Shown here: positions 1 through 6,116 of the stretch, one piece after another
Numbering within the stretch: position 1 is the first letter of the stretch
Layout: each line of letters opens with the position of its first letter
Assembly (NCBI GenBank): GCA_008501545.1
Contig: QQUM01000665.1
Location: 1 to 6,116, forward strand
Length of the DNA stretch: 6,116 nucleotides
Source of the DNA: Calditrichota bacterium
GTDB lineage: Bacteria; Zhuqueibacterota; Zhuqueibacteria; Zhuqueibacterales; Geothermadaptataceae
Reading direction: 5' to 3'
Made by a program: the position numbers and the translations under genes
The notes under the pieces: model-generated
What the model was told of the DNA's origin: nothing
Databases searched by the model: none
What the model saw: only the letters and a program-made list of their open reading frames with translations

Positions 1-59
1 AAGAACAGTAAAAGATAGAAAGATCGTCGACTTACAATACCAAAGACGGAGGATGTGTC

Positions 60-1487
60 ATGGAAAAATACAATAAACATAATTTGAACCGCAGAGAATT
101 CATTGCCACAACCGGATTGGCAACGGGGGCTCTCGCTGTTGCTCCTTCATCCATTTTTGCTCGCAGTCCAAAGGGATCGAAGATGCGCGTTGCATTGGTT
201 GGTACTGGCATTCGTGGCACGGGCATGTGGGGCAAAGGGCTTGTAGAAAATTATGCGGATTATGTAGAATTTGTCGGACTGTGCGATATCAATCCCGGTA
301 GGCTGGAGTATGCGAGTAAGTATATGGGCGTCAGCTGTCCGGTCTTCACAGATTTTGATAAAATGATGCAGCAGGTCAAACCCGATTCTGTGATTGTGAC
401 AACCGTCGATGCGACGCACCATGAATTTATCATAAAAGCCCTGAAATATGATGCCGACGTCATTACAGAAAAGCCGATGACAACAGATGAATTCAAATGT
501 CAGGATATTTTAAATGCAGAACGAGAGAGTGGTCGTAAGGTAACGGTTACTTTTAATTATCGCTACAGCCCCTACATGACAAAAATCAAGGAGTTGCTCC
601 AGAACAAGCGCATCGGCGATATCGTCTCGGTCGATTTTCACTGGTATCTGAATGTTTATCATGGAGCGTCCTATTTTCGTCGCTGGCATGGAATTCGGGA
701 TAAATCCGGTACGTTACTTGTTCATAAAGCAACCCATCATTTTGATTTGCTGAATTGGTGGCTCGATTCTGAGCCTGCTCAGGTTTTTGCCTGGGGTGAT
801 CTGGAGCATTACGGAAAAAATCATAGTTTCCGAGGTGATAAATGCCGAGGATGTGAATTTAAAGACAAGTGTAAATTCCACTGGGATATCACTACGAACA
901 AACGCTACATGGATTTATATGTGGCCAATGAGAAATACGACGGCTATATCCGTGATAATTGCCTGTGGCGCAAAGAAATCGACATCTACGATAAAATGGC
1001 CGTGCAGGTCAAGTATGCCAACAATGCGTTTACAAGTTATTCCCTGACGACCTACTCACCATACGAGGGCTGGCGCATTGCCTTCAACGGCACAAAAGGA
1101 CGCATCGATGCGTGGGAAGATATCCCGTGGGAAAAAGACCGCCAGGTAAAACAAAGCGAACTCCACGCCATCGAAATGGATCAGGCATACAAAGAGAAAG
1201 CAGAACGCTACGATGTCATTATGGTGATGGATAATTTTGGCGAATACGAAACCATAAAAGTACCAAAATCTTCCGGTGGCCACGGTGGTGGTGATCAGCG
1301 TCTCCGTGATAAAATTTTTAAAGATCCCAACATGGCCGATCCTTTCCGCCATGCAGCGGGAACCCGGGACGGTTCGATGTCCATATTGATTGGTATCGCC
1401 GCACGCAACAGTATTGAAAGCGGCAAGCCGGTGAATGTCGCAGATCTGACGGATTTAAAGCCGATGGCAGTTCGGCCAGCTAAATAA
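60..1487 (+). CDS. Tat-exported Gfo/Idh/MocA family oxidoreductase
   Basis: Predicted NAD(P)-dependent sugar or cyclitol oxidoreductase of the Gfo/Idh/MocA family, 475 aa, probably acting in the periplasm. Seen: a twin-arginine signal at the N-terminus (N10-R11-R12-E13-F14, then a hydrophobic stretch to about residue 34); a Rossmann dinucleotide-binding loop G48-T-G-I-R-G-T-G55; the family E137-K138-P139 motif holding the catalytic-site lysine; and H226-H227-F228-D229 where this family places its catalytic His/Asp. An insertion in the C-terminal half carries C262-x2-C265-x5-C271, a possible metal site. The length exceeds that of simple cytosolic members (about 330-390 aa), as is common for exported ones. 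The ATG at 60 is supported by GGAGGA at 48-53 with 6-base spacing and by the signal peptide beginning there. The gene is 121 bp upstream of a DoxX gene and probably co-transcribed with it. The family call is firm; the substrate cannot be read from sequence. Confidence 0.93.
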   Translation: MEKYNKHNLNRREFIATTGLATGALAVAPSSIFARSPKGSKMRVALVGTGIRGTGMWGKGLVENYADYVEFVGLCDINPGRLEYASKYMGVSCPVFTDFDKMMQQVKPDSVIVTTVDATHHEFIIKALKYDADVITEKPMTTDEFKCQDILNAERESGRKVTVTFNYRYSPYMTKIKELLQNKRIGDIVSVDFHWYLNVYHGASYFRRWHGIRDKSGTLLVHKATHHFDLLNWWLDSEPAQVFAWGDLEHYGKNHSFRGDKCRGCEFKDKCKFHWDITTNKRYMDLYVANEKYDGYIRDNCLWRKEIDIYDKMAVQVKYANNAFTSYSLTTYSPYEGWRIAFNGTKGRIDAWEDIPWEKDRQVKQSELHAIEMDQAYKEKAERYDVIMVMDNFGEYETIKVPKSSGGHGGGDQRLRDKIFKDPNMADPFRHAAGTRDGSMSILIGIAARNSIESGKPVNVADLTDLKPMAVRPAK

Positions 1488-1494
1488 GTTGACA

Positions 1495-1577
1495 ACGAAT
1501 TACACTAATTTCACGAACTTCCATAGACCGTCACCAAAAAAGATGAAATCAAATTAGGGTAATTCGTGAAATTAGTG
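1495..1577. repeat. Intergenic inverted repeat with two pairing registers
   Basis: This lies in the 121-bp gap between the first oxidoreductase and DoxX. The arm at 1503-1517 is the exact reverse complement of 1563-1577 (15 bp, TTCGTGAAATTAGTG on the right arm). In a second register, 1495-1511 pairs with 1551-1567 with one mismatch in 17. Both registers arise because each arm is a permutation of the same AATTAGTGTAATTCGTGA-like unit. The centre (about 1518-1550) is not self-complementary. It resembles the AT-rich dispersed intergenic repeats of some environmental bacteria, but copy number cannot be judged here. In the transcript it would form a stem-loop ending about 20 bases before the DoxX Shine-Dalgarno site. 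Confidence 0.8.
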
Positions 1578-1608
1578 GTTTTCTATAAGTTTTTAAAAAG
1601 GTGATTTT

Positions 1609-2070
1609 ATGAGTGAAAATCCAAAAAATTTTAGCCGAATGCAACTCACTGTGCTCATAGTGCTTCGGGTTCTCATCGGGTATCATTTTCTTTTTCTCGG
1701 ACTGGAAAAACTATTTAATCCCTCATGGTCTGCAGCAGGATTTTTATTGCAGGCCAATGGTCTCTTTGCAGGATTTTATCAATCGATGGCAGCAGATGCG
1801 TCGACAATGGCGATGATCGATTTCCTGAACACATGGGGCCAAATATTCATTGGTGCAGGCATGATTGCCGGCGCTTTTTCACGATTGGCCTGCTGGGCAG
1901 GAGCACTGCTGCTTTTTCTCTACTACACAGCCAATCCACCCTTTATGAGTGGATACTTTTTTATTGATAAGAACATGCTGGAATTTTTGGCTATCGTCCT
2001 GCTTGCACTCTTTCCAACAAGTCATTTAATTGGCATCGATCATTTTTTTAATAAAACCGGGAGCGCATAA
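1609..2070 (+). CDS. DoxX family integral membrane protein
   Basis: Small inner-membrane protein of 153 aa, of the DoxX/DoxD-like family (typical length about 130-170 aa). Seen: four hydrophobic segments at about residues 13-32, 72-90, 92-108 and 122-143, and the G31-L-E-K-L motif just after helix 1, which is usual in DoxX proteins. The loop at about 38-68 is rich in aromatic and small residues. The family is named after the small subunit of archaeal thiosulfate:quinone oxidoreductase; other members are linked to redox stress at the membrane, and most have no assigned reaction. Start ATG 1609 follows an AAGGTGA site (1598-1604) at short spacing. Its stop is one base before the next start, so it is translationally linked to a Tat-exported oxidoreductase, with a second such gene just upstream. 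A role as membrane redox partner of those enzymes is inference from this context. Confidence 0.88.
   Translation: MSENPKNFSRMQLTVLIVLRVLIGYHFLFLGLEKLFNPSWSAAGFLLQANGLFAGFYQSMAADASTMAMIDFLNTWGQIFIGAGMIAGAFSRLACWAGALLLFLYYTANPPFMSGYFFIDKNMLEFLAIVLLALFPTSHLIGIDHFFNKTGSA
2059..2063 (+). promoter_or_regulatory. Shine-Dalgarno site deciding the start of the second oxidoreductase
   Basis: GGGAG lies 8 bases before the ATG at 2072, inside the last codons of the DoxX gene. The reading frame is open further upstream to an ATG at 2030, but that start would overlap DoxX by 41 bases and put 14 extra residues ahead of the Tat motif. The 2072 start is therefore preferred. Termination of DoxX at 2070 and initiation at 2072 suggest translational coupling. 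Confidence 0.7.
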
Positions 2071-2071
2071 G

Positions 2072-3649
2072 ATGGCAGAAAAACAGGACAAAAACAAAAC
2101 CGCCGTCAGTCGCAGAAGTCTCCTTAAAGGCCTGGCGACAACACCCATTCTCGGCGTACTGACGTTTGACTTTTATCGTAAAAGAACGATGGCAAAAGTT
2201 AAAAATGAAGCCATTCGCGCAGAACTTGGTCTGCAGGAAAAAGCACCAACGATCAATGTGCACACTGGCAAATCTGCCTCGGGTGATGTCATCCGTCTCG
2301 GTTTGATCGGTAACGGATCACGGTGTAAGGGTGCGCTTTTGCGTTCACTCGGCCTGGTTACGCCGGAGTGGATTAAGAAAAGAAGCAAAAATCCAAATGA
2401 CAGACGCTTGCAGTCTTTTTATAACAGCGATAATTTAAATATCCAGATTACCGGCATTTGCGATGTGTTTGATTTGCATGCGGAGCAAGTGATGAACACC
2501 ATTACAAAGAGCGTTACACCATGGGGAGAAACAGAACGGCCCTATAAAACAAAGCGTTATCGCACCTATCAGGAAATGCTCGAAAGCGATGAGATTGATG
2601 CTGTGATTATTGCTACACCCGACTTCCATCACAGCCAAATGACGATTGATGCTGTAGAAGCAGGAAAACACGTGTACTGCGAAAAAAGTCTCACGCGTGT
2701 TGAAGATGAAGTCTATCGCGTTTACAATGCTGTGAAAAACAGCAATATGGTCTTTCAACTGGGACATCAAAACAGGCAGAATGAATCGTTCAAAAAAGCC
2801 AAAGAACTGGTAGCGAACGGTGTGTTGGGGAAAGTCACTCTCATCGAAACCACGACAAACCGGAACACATCCGGTGGCGCATGGGTTCGTCACCTGGATG
2901 GCAACGGCAATCCGAAACCCGGCAGCCCCGAAACTATCGATTGGCAGCAGTGGCTGGGATCCCGTCCGCGAGTCCCGTTCAGCATCGACCGTTTTTACAA
3001 CTGGACGAAATGGTTTGATTATGGGACCGGTTTAACCGGACAGCTTTTCTCACATGAATACGATGCTGTCAACCAGGTGCTGGGTATGGGTATACCAAAA
3101 TCAGTTGTCGCCTCTGGCGGTATCTATTTCCACAAAGACAATCGCGAGATACCGGATATTTTCCATATTGTGGCTGAATACCCGGATGATGAATTGACAC
3201 TTTTATACAGTGCATCCCTCGCCAGCAGCAATTCCCGCGGCCGGCGGTTCCTTGGCCATGACGCAACCATGAATCTTGGTGGAACACTTTCCATTACAAT
3301 TGACCGCAATTCGACGCAATATGAAATGAAATTAGATGAAGGATTGCTAGAAAGTGATGAACCACTGTATAAATTTCCGCAAATAAGCAATAATTTCGAT
3401 GCAGTTTCATCCGCTTCGGAAAAATACTTTGCTGAACGTGGTCTGGTTTATACACAGAGAAATGGAAAAGCTGTTGATGTCACACACCTGCACATCAAAG
3501 AGTGGTTGGAAGCAATTCGCGGAAATGGGGAAACAAGTTGCAATATAGATATTGCATTCGAAGAAAACGTCACCTGCCAGATGGCCAACAAGTCTTATCT
3601 GGAAAAACGCCGTGTCGAGTGGGATCCAGTAAAACGGCGCATTATTTGA
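2072..3649 (+). CDS. Second Tat-signal Gfo/Idh/MocA oxidoreductase, long subfamily
   Basis: Predicted NAD(P)-binding oxidoreductase, 525 aa, of the long exported Gfo/Idh/MocA subfamily common in Planctomycetota and Bacteroidota. Seen: a twin-arginine motif S13-R-R-S-L-L-K19 with a short hydrophobic stretch (about 20-31) and no clear A-x-A cleavage site; a basic and charged linker; a Rossmann loop G77-L-I-G80-N-G82; C203-E204-K205-S206, where the family norm is E-K-P; H328-E-Y-D331 in the catalytic-site region; and a C-terminal alpha/beta domain with V345-V-A-S-G-G350 and G395-H-D-A398, both typical of this subfamily. It is clearly diverged from the upstream oxidoreductase (different length, no Cys cluster), so it is not a recent duplicate. 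It begins one base after the DoxX stop codon. The substrate is unknown; sugar or sugar-acid oxidation, or a keto-intermediate step in glycoside breakdown, is plausible. Confidence 0.92.
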   Translation: MAEKQDKNKTAVSRRSLLKGLATTPILGVLTFDFYRKRTMAKVKNEAIRAELGLQEKAPTINVHTGKSASGDVIRLGLIGNGSRCKGALLRSLGLVTPEWIKKRSKNPNDRRLQSFYNSDNLNIQITGICDVFDLHAEQVMNTITKSVTPWGETERPYKTKRYRTYQEMLESDEIDAVIIATPDFHHSQMTIDAVEAGKHVYCEKSLTRVEDEVYRVYNAVKNSNMVFQLGHQNRQNESFKKAKELVANGVLGKVTLIETTTNRNTSGGAWVRHLDGNGNPKPGSPETIDWQQWLGSRPRVPFSIDRFYNWTKWFDYGTGLTGQLFSHEYDAVNQVLGMGIPKSVVASGGIYFHKDNREIPDIFHIVAEYPDDELTLLYSASLASSNSRGRRFLGHDATMNLGGTLSITIDRNSTQYEMKLDEGLLESDEPLYKFPQISNNFDAVSSASEKYFAERGLVYTQRNGKAVDVTHLHIKEWLEAIRGNGETSCNIDIAFEENVTCQMANKSYLEKRRVEWDPVKRRII

Positions 3650-3747
3650 AAAATTAGGGTGGGCTGCTACATGGAAAATAATTAGAAAAGATAAGGGCTG
3701 AGTCAAAATATGAATTTGCACGGCATTCATAGAAAAAACTACCGGAA

Positions 3748-3852
3748 AGCATCCTGAGTAATCCCGCCGTTTTTTGGCGGGATGTATCGAAGGGTGCGAT
3801 CCTGTAGCAACGAATGCACCCTTCGATACGCGCCGGGGCTACTCAGGATGCT
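3748..3852. repeat. Nested palindrome, REP-doublet or MITE-like element
   Basis: The outer arms AGCATCCTGAGTA (3748-3760) and TACTCAGGATGCT (3840-3852) are perfect 13-bp reverse complements. They enclose two hairpins: ATCCCGCC/GGCGGGAT (3761-3768 with 3776-3783, 7-base loop) and GTATCGAAGGGTGC/GCACCCTTCGATAC (3784-3797 with 3816-3829, 14 bp perfect, 18-base loop). The whole can fold as a three-way junction. Read as units, each half has a CACCCTTCGATAC block and a TACTCAGGATGCT block around a variable middle, and the halves are in inverted orientation. This matches the architecture of REP/BIME elements moved by REP-associated tyrosine transposases. No transposase is present in the window, so membership of a dispersed family is inferred. 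Confidence 0.85.
3761..3783. repeat. GC-rich hairpin inside the left half of the palindrome
   Basis: An 8-bp perfect stem (ATCCCGCC with GGCGGGAT) with loop GTTTTTT. It takes the place that in the right half holds the 10-base GCGCCGGGGC (3830-3839), so the two halves of the element differ in their middle. It is not followed by a T run, which makes a simple intrinsic-terminator role doubtful, although the folded RNA could still protect a 3' end. Confidence 0.7.
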
Positions 3853-3907
3853 CGTTGATGTTTATTGATTTATGAATTGTTTTTTAAAAATAACTTACAA
3901 GAAACCG

Positions 3908-3913
3908 TATAAT
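3908..3913 (+). promoter_or_regulatory. Possible -10 box for the rhamnosidase gene
   Basis: An exact TATAAT in AT-rich DNA, 61 bases before the rhamnosidase ATG. No convincing -35 hexamer lies 16-18 bases upstream; that stretch is a run of T and A that could act as an UP-like element. If real, transcription would start near 3920, giving a leader of about 55 bases and placing the palindrome upstream of the transcript. In AT-rich sequence this match could be chance. Confidence 0.3.
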
Positions 3914-3974
3914 TATTCACTTGTTTTATATTTTGACACAGCACCTATCTCTTCTGCCTTTTGCGGAGGATAGA

Positions 3975-6116
3975 ATGAAATTGTTTTCAATTTTCATATT
4001 TTCAACAGCCGTTCTCATGATGGTCCATTGCACAACACGCCACCAAATGACTACCGAAAAACTCACCTGTGAATATCGTACCAATCCCTCAGGAATTGAT
4101 GTCGCGCAGCCCCGTTTGAGCTGGATTTGCAATTCCATTAAACGCGGGGATAAACAAACAGCCTACCACATTTTAGTCGCGTCCAGCAAAGACAACCTTC
4201 ACAACAATATCGGTGATATGTGGGATACGCAAAAAGTGGCATCATCCCAATCCATTCTTGTGCGTTACGCGGGTATGGCACTCGAAAGTGATCGTGATTA
4301 TTTCTGGAAGGTGCGTGTTTGGGACAACGACGGGCAGCCATCGGACTGGAGCAAGACTGCGTTTTGGTCGACGGGGCTTCTGCAACCGGACGATTGGAAA
4401 GCCAAGTGGATTGGCCTCGACAGAGCTGTTGGTGATGATGCGCCAAACGATGCCCATACAAAACTATCCGCCCGCATGCTGCGAAAAGAGTTTTCGGTTG
4501 ATAAAAATGTGAAACGTGCAACGACTTTTATTTCAGGATTAGGTCTGTTCGAACTCTACATCAACGGCAAAAAAATTGGCGACCAGGTTCTTGCACCGGG
4601 ATTGACCGAGTACAACAAACGCACTTTTTATATGACCTTTGATGTGACAGAGCATATGCAAAACAGCAATGCTATCGGTGTTATTCTCGGGAATGGCCGT
4701 TACTTCGCTCCACGCTCCTCCGAACCTGCACAGACAAGAACCTATGGTTTCCCCAAATTATTATTGCAAACCCATATCCAATTTGATGATGGCACCTCTG
4801 AAATTATTGTCAGCGATGAAACCTGGAAGTTGACGACAGACGGTCCCATTCGCAGGAATAATGAGTATGACGGTGAATTTTATGATGCACGAAAGGAAAT
4901 GCCCGGTTGGAATGCGCCCGGCTTTGATGATTCACAATGGATGCAGGTAGACCTGGTCGATAAACCGGGAGAAAAAATCGTCGCGCAAATGGCCGAGCCT
5001 ATAAAAGTTACCGAAACCATCAAACCTGTTGCTGTCAACGAAGTAGAGCCGGGCACTTTTATTTTTGATATGGGCCAGAACATGGTTGGCTGGGTGCGGA
5101 TCAATGTGAAGGGCCGGAAAGGGGATAATGTCACGTTGCGTTTTGCTGAATCCCTGCAGGAAAACGGCCATCTTTTTATGGATAATATCCGCGGCGCCGA
5201 AGTCACAGACACCTATATTTTAAAGAGTTCGAGCACAGAGACATGGGAACCACGATTTACTTATCATGGGTTCCGCTTCGTAGAAATGAAAGGTTTGCCC
5301 GCACGGCCGAGTTTATCAGCTCTCGAAGGCAGGGTAGTCCACGATGCGATTAAAACCACCGGAACATTCAAGACATCCAATGAAACGATCAATCAGGTTT
5401 ACAGAAATGCCTATTGGGGAATCCGTGGAAATTATCGCAGTATGCCGACGGATTGCCCCCAGCGTGATGAACGGCAGGGCTGGCTGGGCGATCGGGCTGT
5501 GGAGTCCTTTGGTGAAAGCTTCATGTTCGATATTGCCGCGCTTTACAACAAATGGCTTGTCGATATCCAGGATGCGCAAAACGAAGAAGGCAGTATCCCG
5601 GATGTGGCGCCATCTTACTGGCCCTTTTATAATGACAACATGACCTGGCCGGGCGCTTACGTCATCATGCCTGGTATGCTTTATAAGCAGTATGGTGATC
5701 TCGAAGCGATTCAAAAACACTACACATCGATGAAGAAGTGGCTGCGTTATATGGAAAAATATGTTCACGATGGTATTGTGACAAAAGATAATTACGGTGA
5801 CTGGTGCGTGCCGCCGTTAGATAACACTGCGATTCATTCAAGCGATCCAAAACGTATTACCAGCTCGGAACTCATCGCAACAGCTTATTATTACTCCCAT
5901 CTCGAAACCATGTCGTTCTATGCGATATTGCTGGAGAGGAATGAGGATGCCGCTGCATATTTGAAACGTGCAAAAGAGATTTACAAAACATTCAATGATC
6001 ATTTTTATGATGAAAACTTGCAGCAATATGGCAATAATTCGCAAACTTCGAATGTGCTGCCATTGGCATTTGGGCTCGTGCCGGAAGAACGAAAAGCACA
6101 TGTTTTCCAAAACCTT
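3975..6116 (+). CDS. Secreted GH78 alpha-L-rhamnosidase, 3' end cut by window
   Basis: Predicted alpha-L-rhamnosidase (glycoside hydrolase family 78, inverting) that removes terminal L-rhamnose from plant or algal polysaccharides and glycosides. The 714 codons present run open to the window end; full-length members are usually about 900-1,000 aa. Seen in order: a hydrophobic signal (residues 2-17) ending at C19; an N-terminal Ig/Fn3-like domain (about 28-136) with the W-K-V-R-V-W-D motif; a rhamnosidase N-terminal beta-domain (about 165-340); a second beta-domain (about 350-455) with D365-M-G-Q-N-M-V-G-W; then the (alpha/alpha)6 catalytic barrel from about 460. The hallmark D493-C-P-Q-R-D-E-R500 followed by G502-W-L-G-D506 is present; E499 matches the general acid, and G608-D-W610 is a further family motif. 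The general base, expected roughly 260-270 residues after E499, lies beyond the window. GGAGGA at 3965-3970 supports the ATG at 3975. Histidine before C19 makes the lipobox non-standard, so lipoprotein status is uncertain. Confidence 0.93.
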   Translation, partial: MKLFSIFIFSTAVLMMVHCTTRHQMTTEKLTCEYRTNPSGIDVAQPRLSWICNSIKRGDKQTAYHILVASSKDNLHNNIGDMWDTQKVASSQSILVRYAGMALESDRDYFWKVRVWDNDGQPSDWSKTAFWSTGLLQPDDWKAKWIGLDRAVGDDAPNDAHTKLSARMLRKEFSVDKNVKRATTFISGLGLFELYINGKKIGDQVLAPGLTEYNKRTFYMTFDVTEHMQNSNAIGVILGNGRYFAPRSSEPAQTRTYGFPKLLLQTHIQFDDGTSEIIVSDETWKLTTDGPIRRNNEYDGEFYDARKEMPGWNAPGFDDSQWMQVDLVDKPGEKIVAQMAEPIKVTETIKPVAVNEVEPGTFIFDMGQNMVGWVRINVKGRKGDNVTLRFAESLQENGHLFMDNIRGAEVTDTYILKSSSTETWEPRFTYHGFRFVEMKGLPARPSLSALEGRVVHDAIKTTGTFKTSNETINQVYRNAYWGIRGNYRSMPTDCPQRDERQGWLGDRAVESFGESFMFDIAALYNKWLVDIQDAQNEEGSIPDVAPSYWPFYNDNMTWPGAYVIMPGMLYKQYGDLEAIQKHYTSMKKWLRYMEKYVHDGIVTKDNYGDWCVPPLDNTAIHSSDPKRITSSELIATAYYYSHLETMSFYAILLERNEDAAAYLKRAKEIYKTFNDHFYDENLQQYGNNSQTSNVLPLAFGLVPEERKAHVFQNL

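Larger units (their letters stand above)
3650..3974. other. Gene-free gap holding a palindromic element
   Basis: This 325-base stretch separates the second oxidoreductase from the rhamnosidase gene and contains no credible coding region on either strand. The first part (3650-3747) is AT-rich, with only a weak 7-bp stem (3709-3715 with 3725-3731). The middle (3748-3852) is the nested palindrome annotated separately. The last part (about 3853-3974) is AT-rich and contains a possible -10 box and the rhamnosidase ribosome binding site. No conventional terminator (GC-rich stem followed by a T run) is seen after the oxidoreductase gene on the + strand. Confidence 0.75.

Noticed and set aside
53..76. 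ATG at 53 overlapping the first gene's start as a leader peptide
   Set aside because: It gives only seven codons, has no ribosome binding site of its own, and overlaps the Shine-Dalgarno site and start of the real gene.
1489..1494. TTGACA as a -35 box for the DoxX gene
   Set aside because: No -10-like hexamer lies 16-18 bases downstream, and it adjoins the inverted repeat and the preceding stop codon.
2030..2071. Upstream ATG at 2030 as start of the second oxidoreductase
   Set aside because: It would overlap DoxX by 41 bases, has no good ribosome binding site, and puts 14 residues before the Tat signal; ATG 2072 has GGGAG at 8-base spacing.
2435..2893. 152-codon minus-strand open frame within the second oxidoreductase
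   Set aside because: It is antisense to a clear Gfo/Idh/MocA Rossmann domain; its cysteine- and phenylalanine-rich translation is typical of an antisense shadow.
3709..3731. 7-bp stem TATGAAT/ATTCATA with 9-base loop as a terminator
   Set aside because: It is AT-rich and weak, with no T run after it on the + strand; likely chance in AT-rich DNA.
3761..3783. GC-rich hairpin as an intrinsic terminator of the oxidoreductase operon
   Set aside because: The T run is in the loop, not after the stem, on the + strand; the hairpin is better explained as part of the 3748-3852 palindrome.
3933..3938. TTGACA as a -35 box for the rhamnosidase gene
   Set aside because: The expected -10 position (about 3955-3961) has no TATAAT-like sequence and is almost at the ribosome binding site.
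5316..5768. 150-codon minus-strand open frame within the rhamnosidase region
   Set aside because: It lies wholly within the well-supported GH78 catalytic domain coding sequence; its translation has no recognisable domain and no ribosome binding site context.

Overview
The window is bacterial, from a chromosome of moderate GC (somewhat under 50% by eye), with all four genes on the + strand. Tat-exported Gfo/Idh/MocA oxidoreductases, a DoxX membrane protein and a GH78 alpha-L-rhamnosidase are a combination typical of polysaccharide-degrading bacteria of the FCB and PVC groups (Bacteroidota, KSB1/Calditrichota-like lineages, Planctomycetota, Lentisphaerae). The clear GGAGG-type Shine-Dalgarno sites before three genes argue mildly against a typical Bacteroidota genome, where such sites are weak. 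The taxon is an inference and is not fixed by this window.

Region 1 (60-3649) looks like one operon: a Tat-signal Gfo/Idh/MocA oxidoreductase (60-1487), a four-helix DoxX-family membrane protein (1609-2070), and a second, divergent Tat-signal Gfo/Idh/MocA oxidoreductase (2072-3649) that starts one base after the DoxX stop codon. The gap between the first two genes (1488-1608) holds an 83-bp inverted repeat whose arms can pair in two mutually exclusive registers.

Region 2 (3650-3974) has no gene. Its main content is a 105-bp nested palindrome (3748-3852): a 13-bp outer stem enclosing two side-by-side hairpins, which looks like a REP-doublet or MITE-like element. Downstream there is a possible -10 box and a strong Shine-Dalgarno site for the last gene.

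Region 3 (3975-window end) is the first 714 codons of a secreted GH78 alpha-L-rhamnosidase. It contains the general-acid motif; the segment that should carry the general base is cut off by the window edge.

Working together (inference): the rhamnosidase would release L-rhamnose from plant or algal glycans or glycosides outside the cytoplasm, and the two exported NAD(P)-type oxidoreductases would oxidise or epimerise sugars there. DoxX, encoded between them, is a candidate membrane partner linking their redox chemistry to the quinone pool. The oxidoreductase-DoxX-oxidoreductase sandwich and the two structured intergenic repeats are the points most worth following up.
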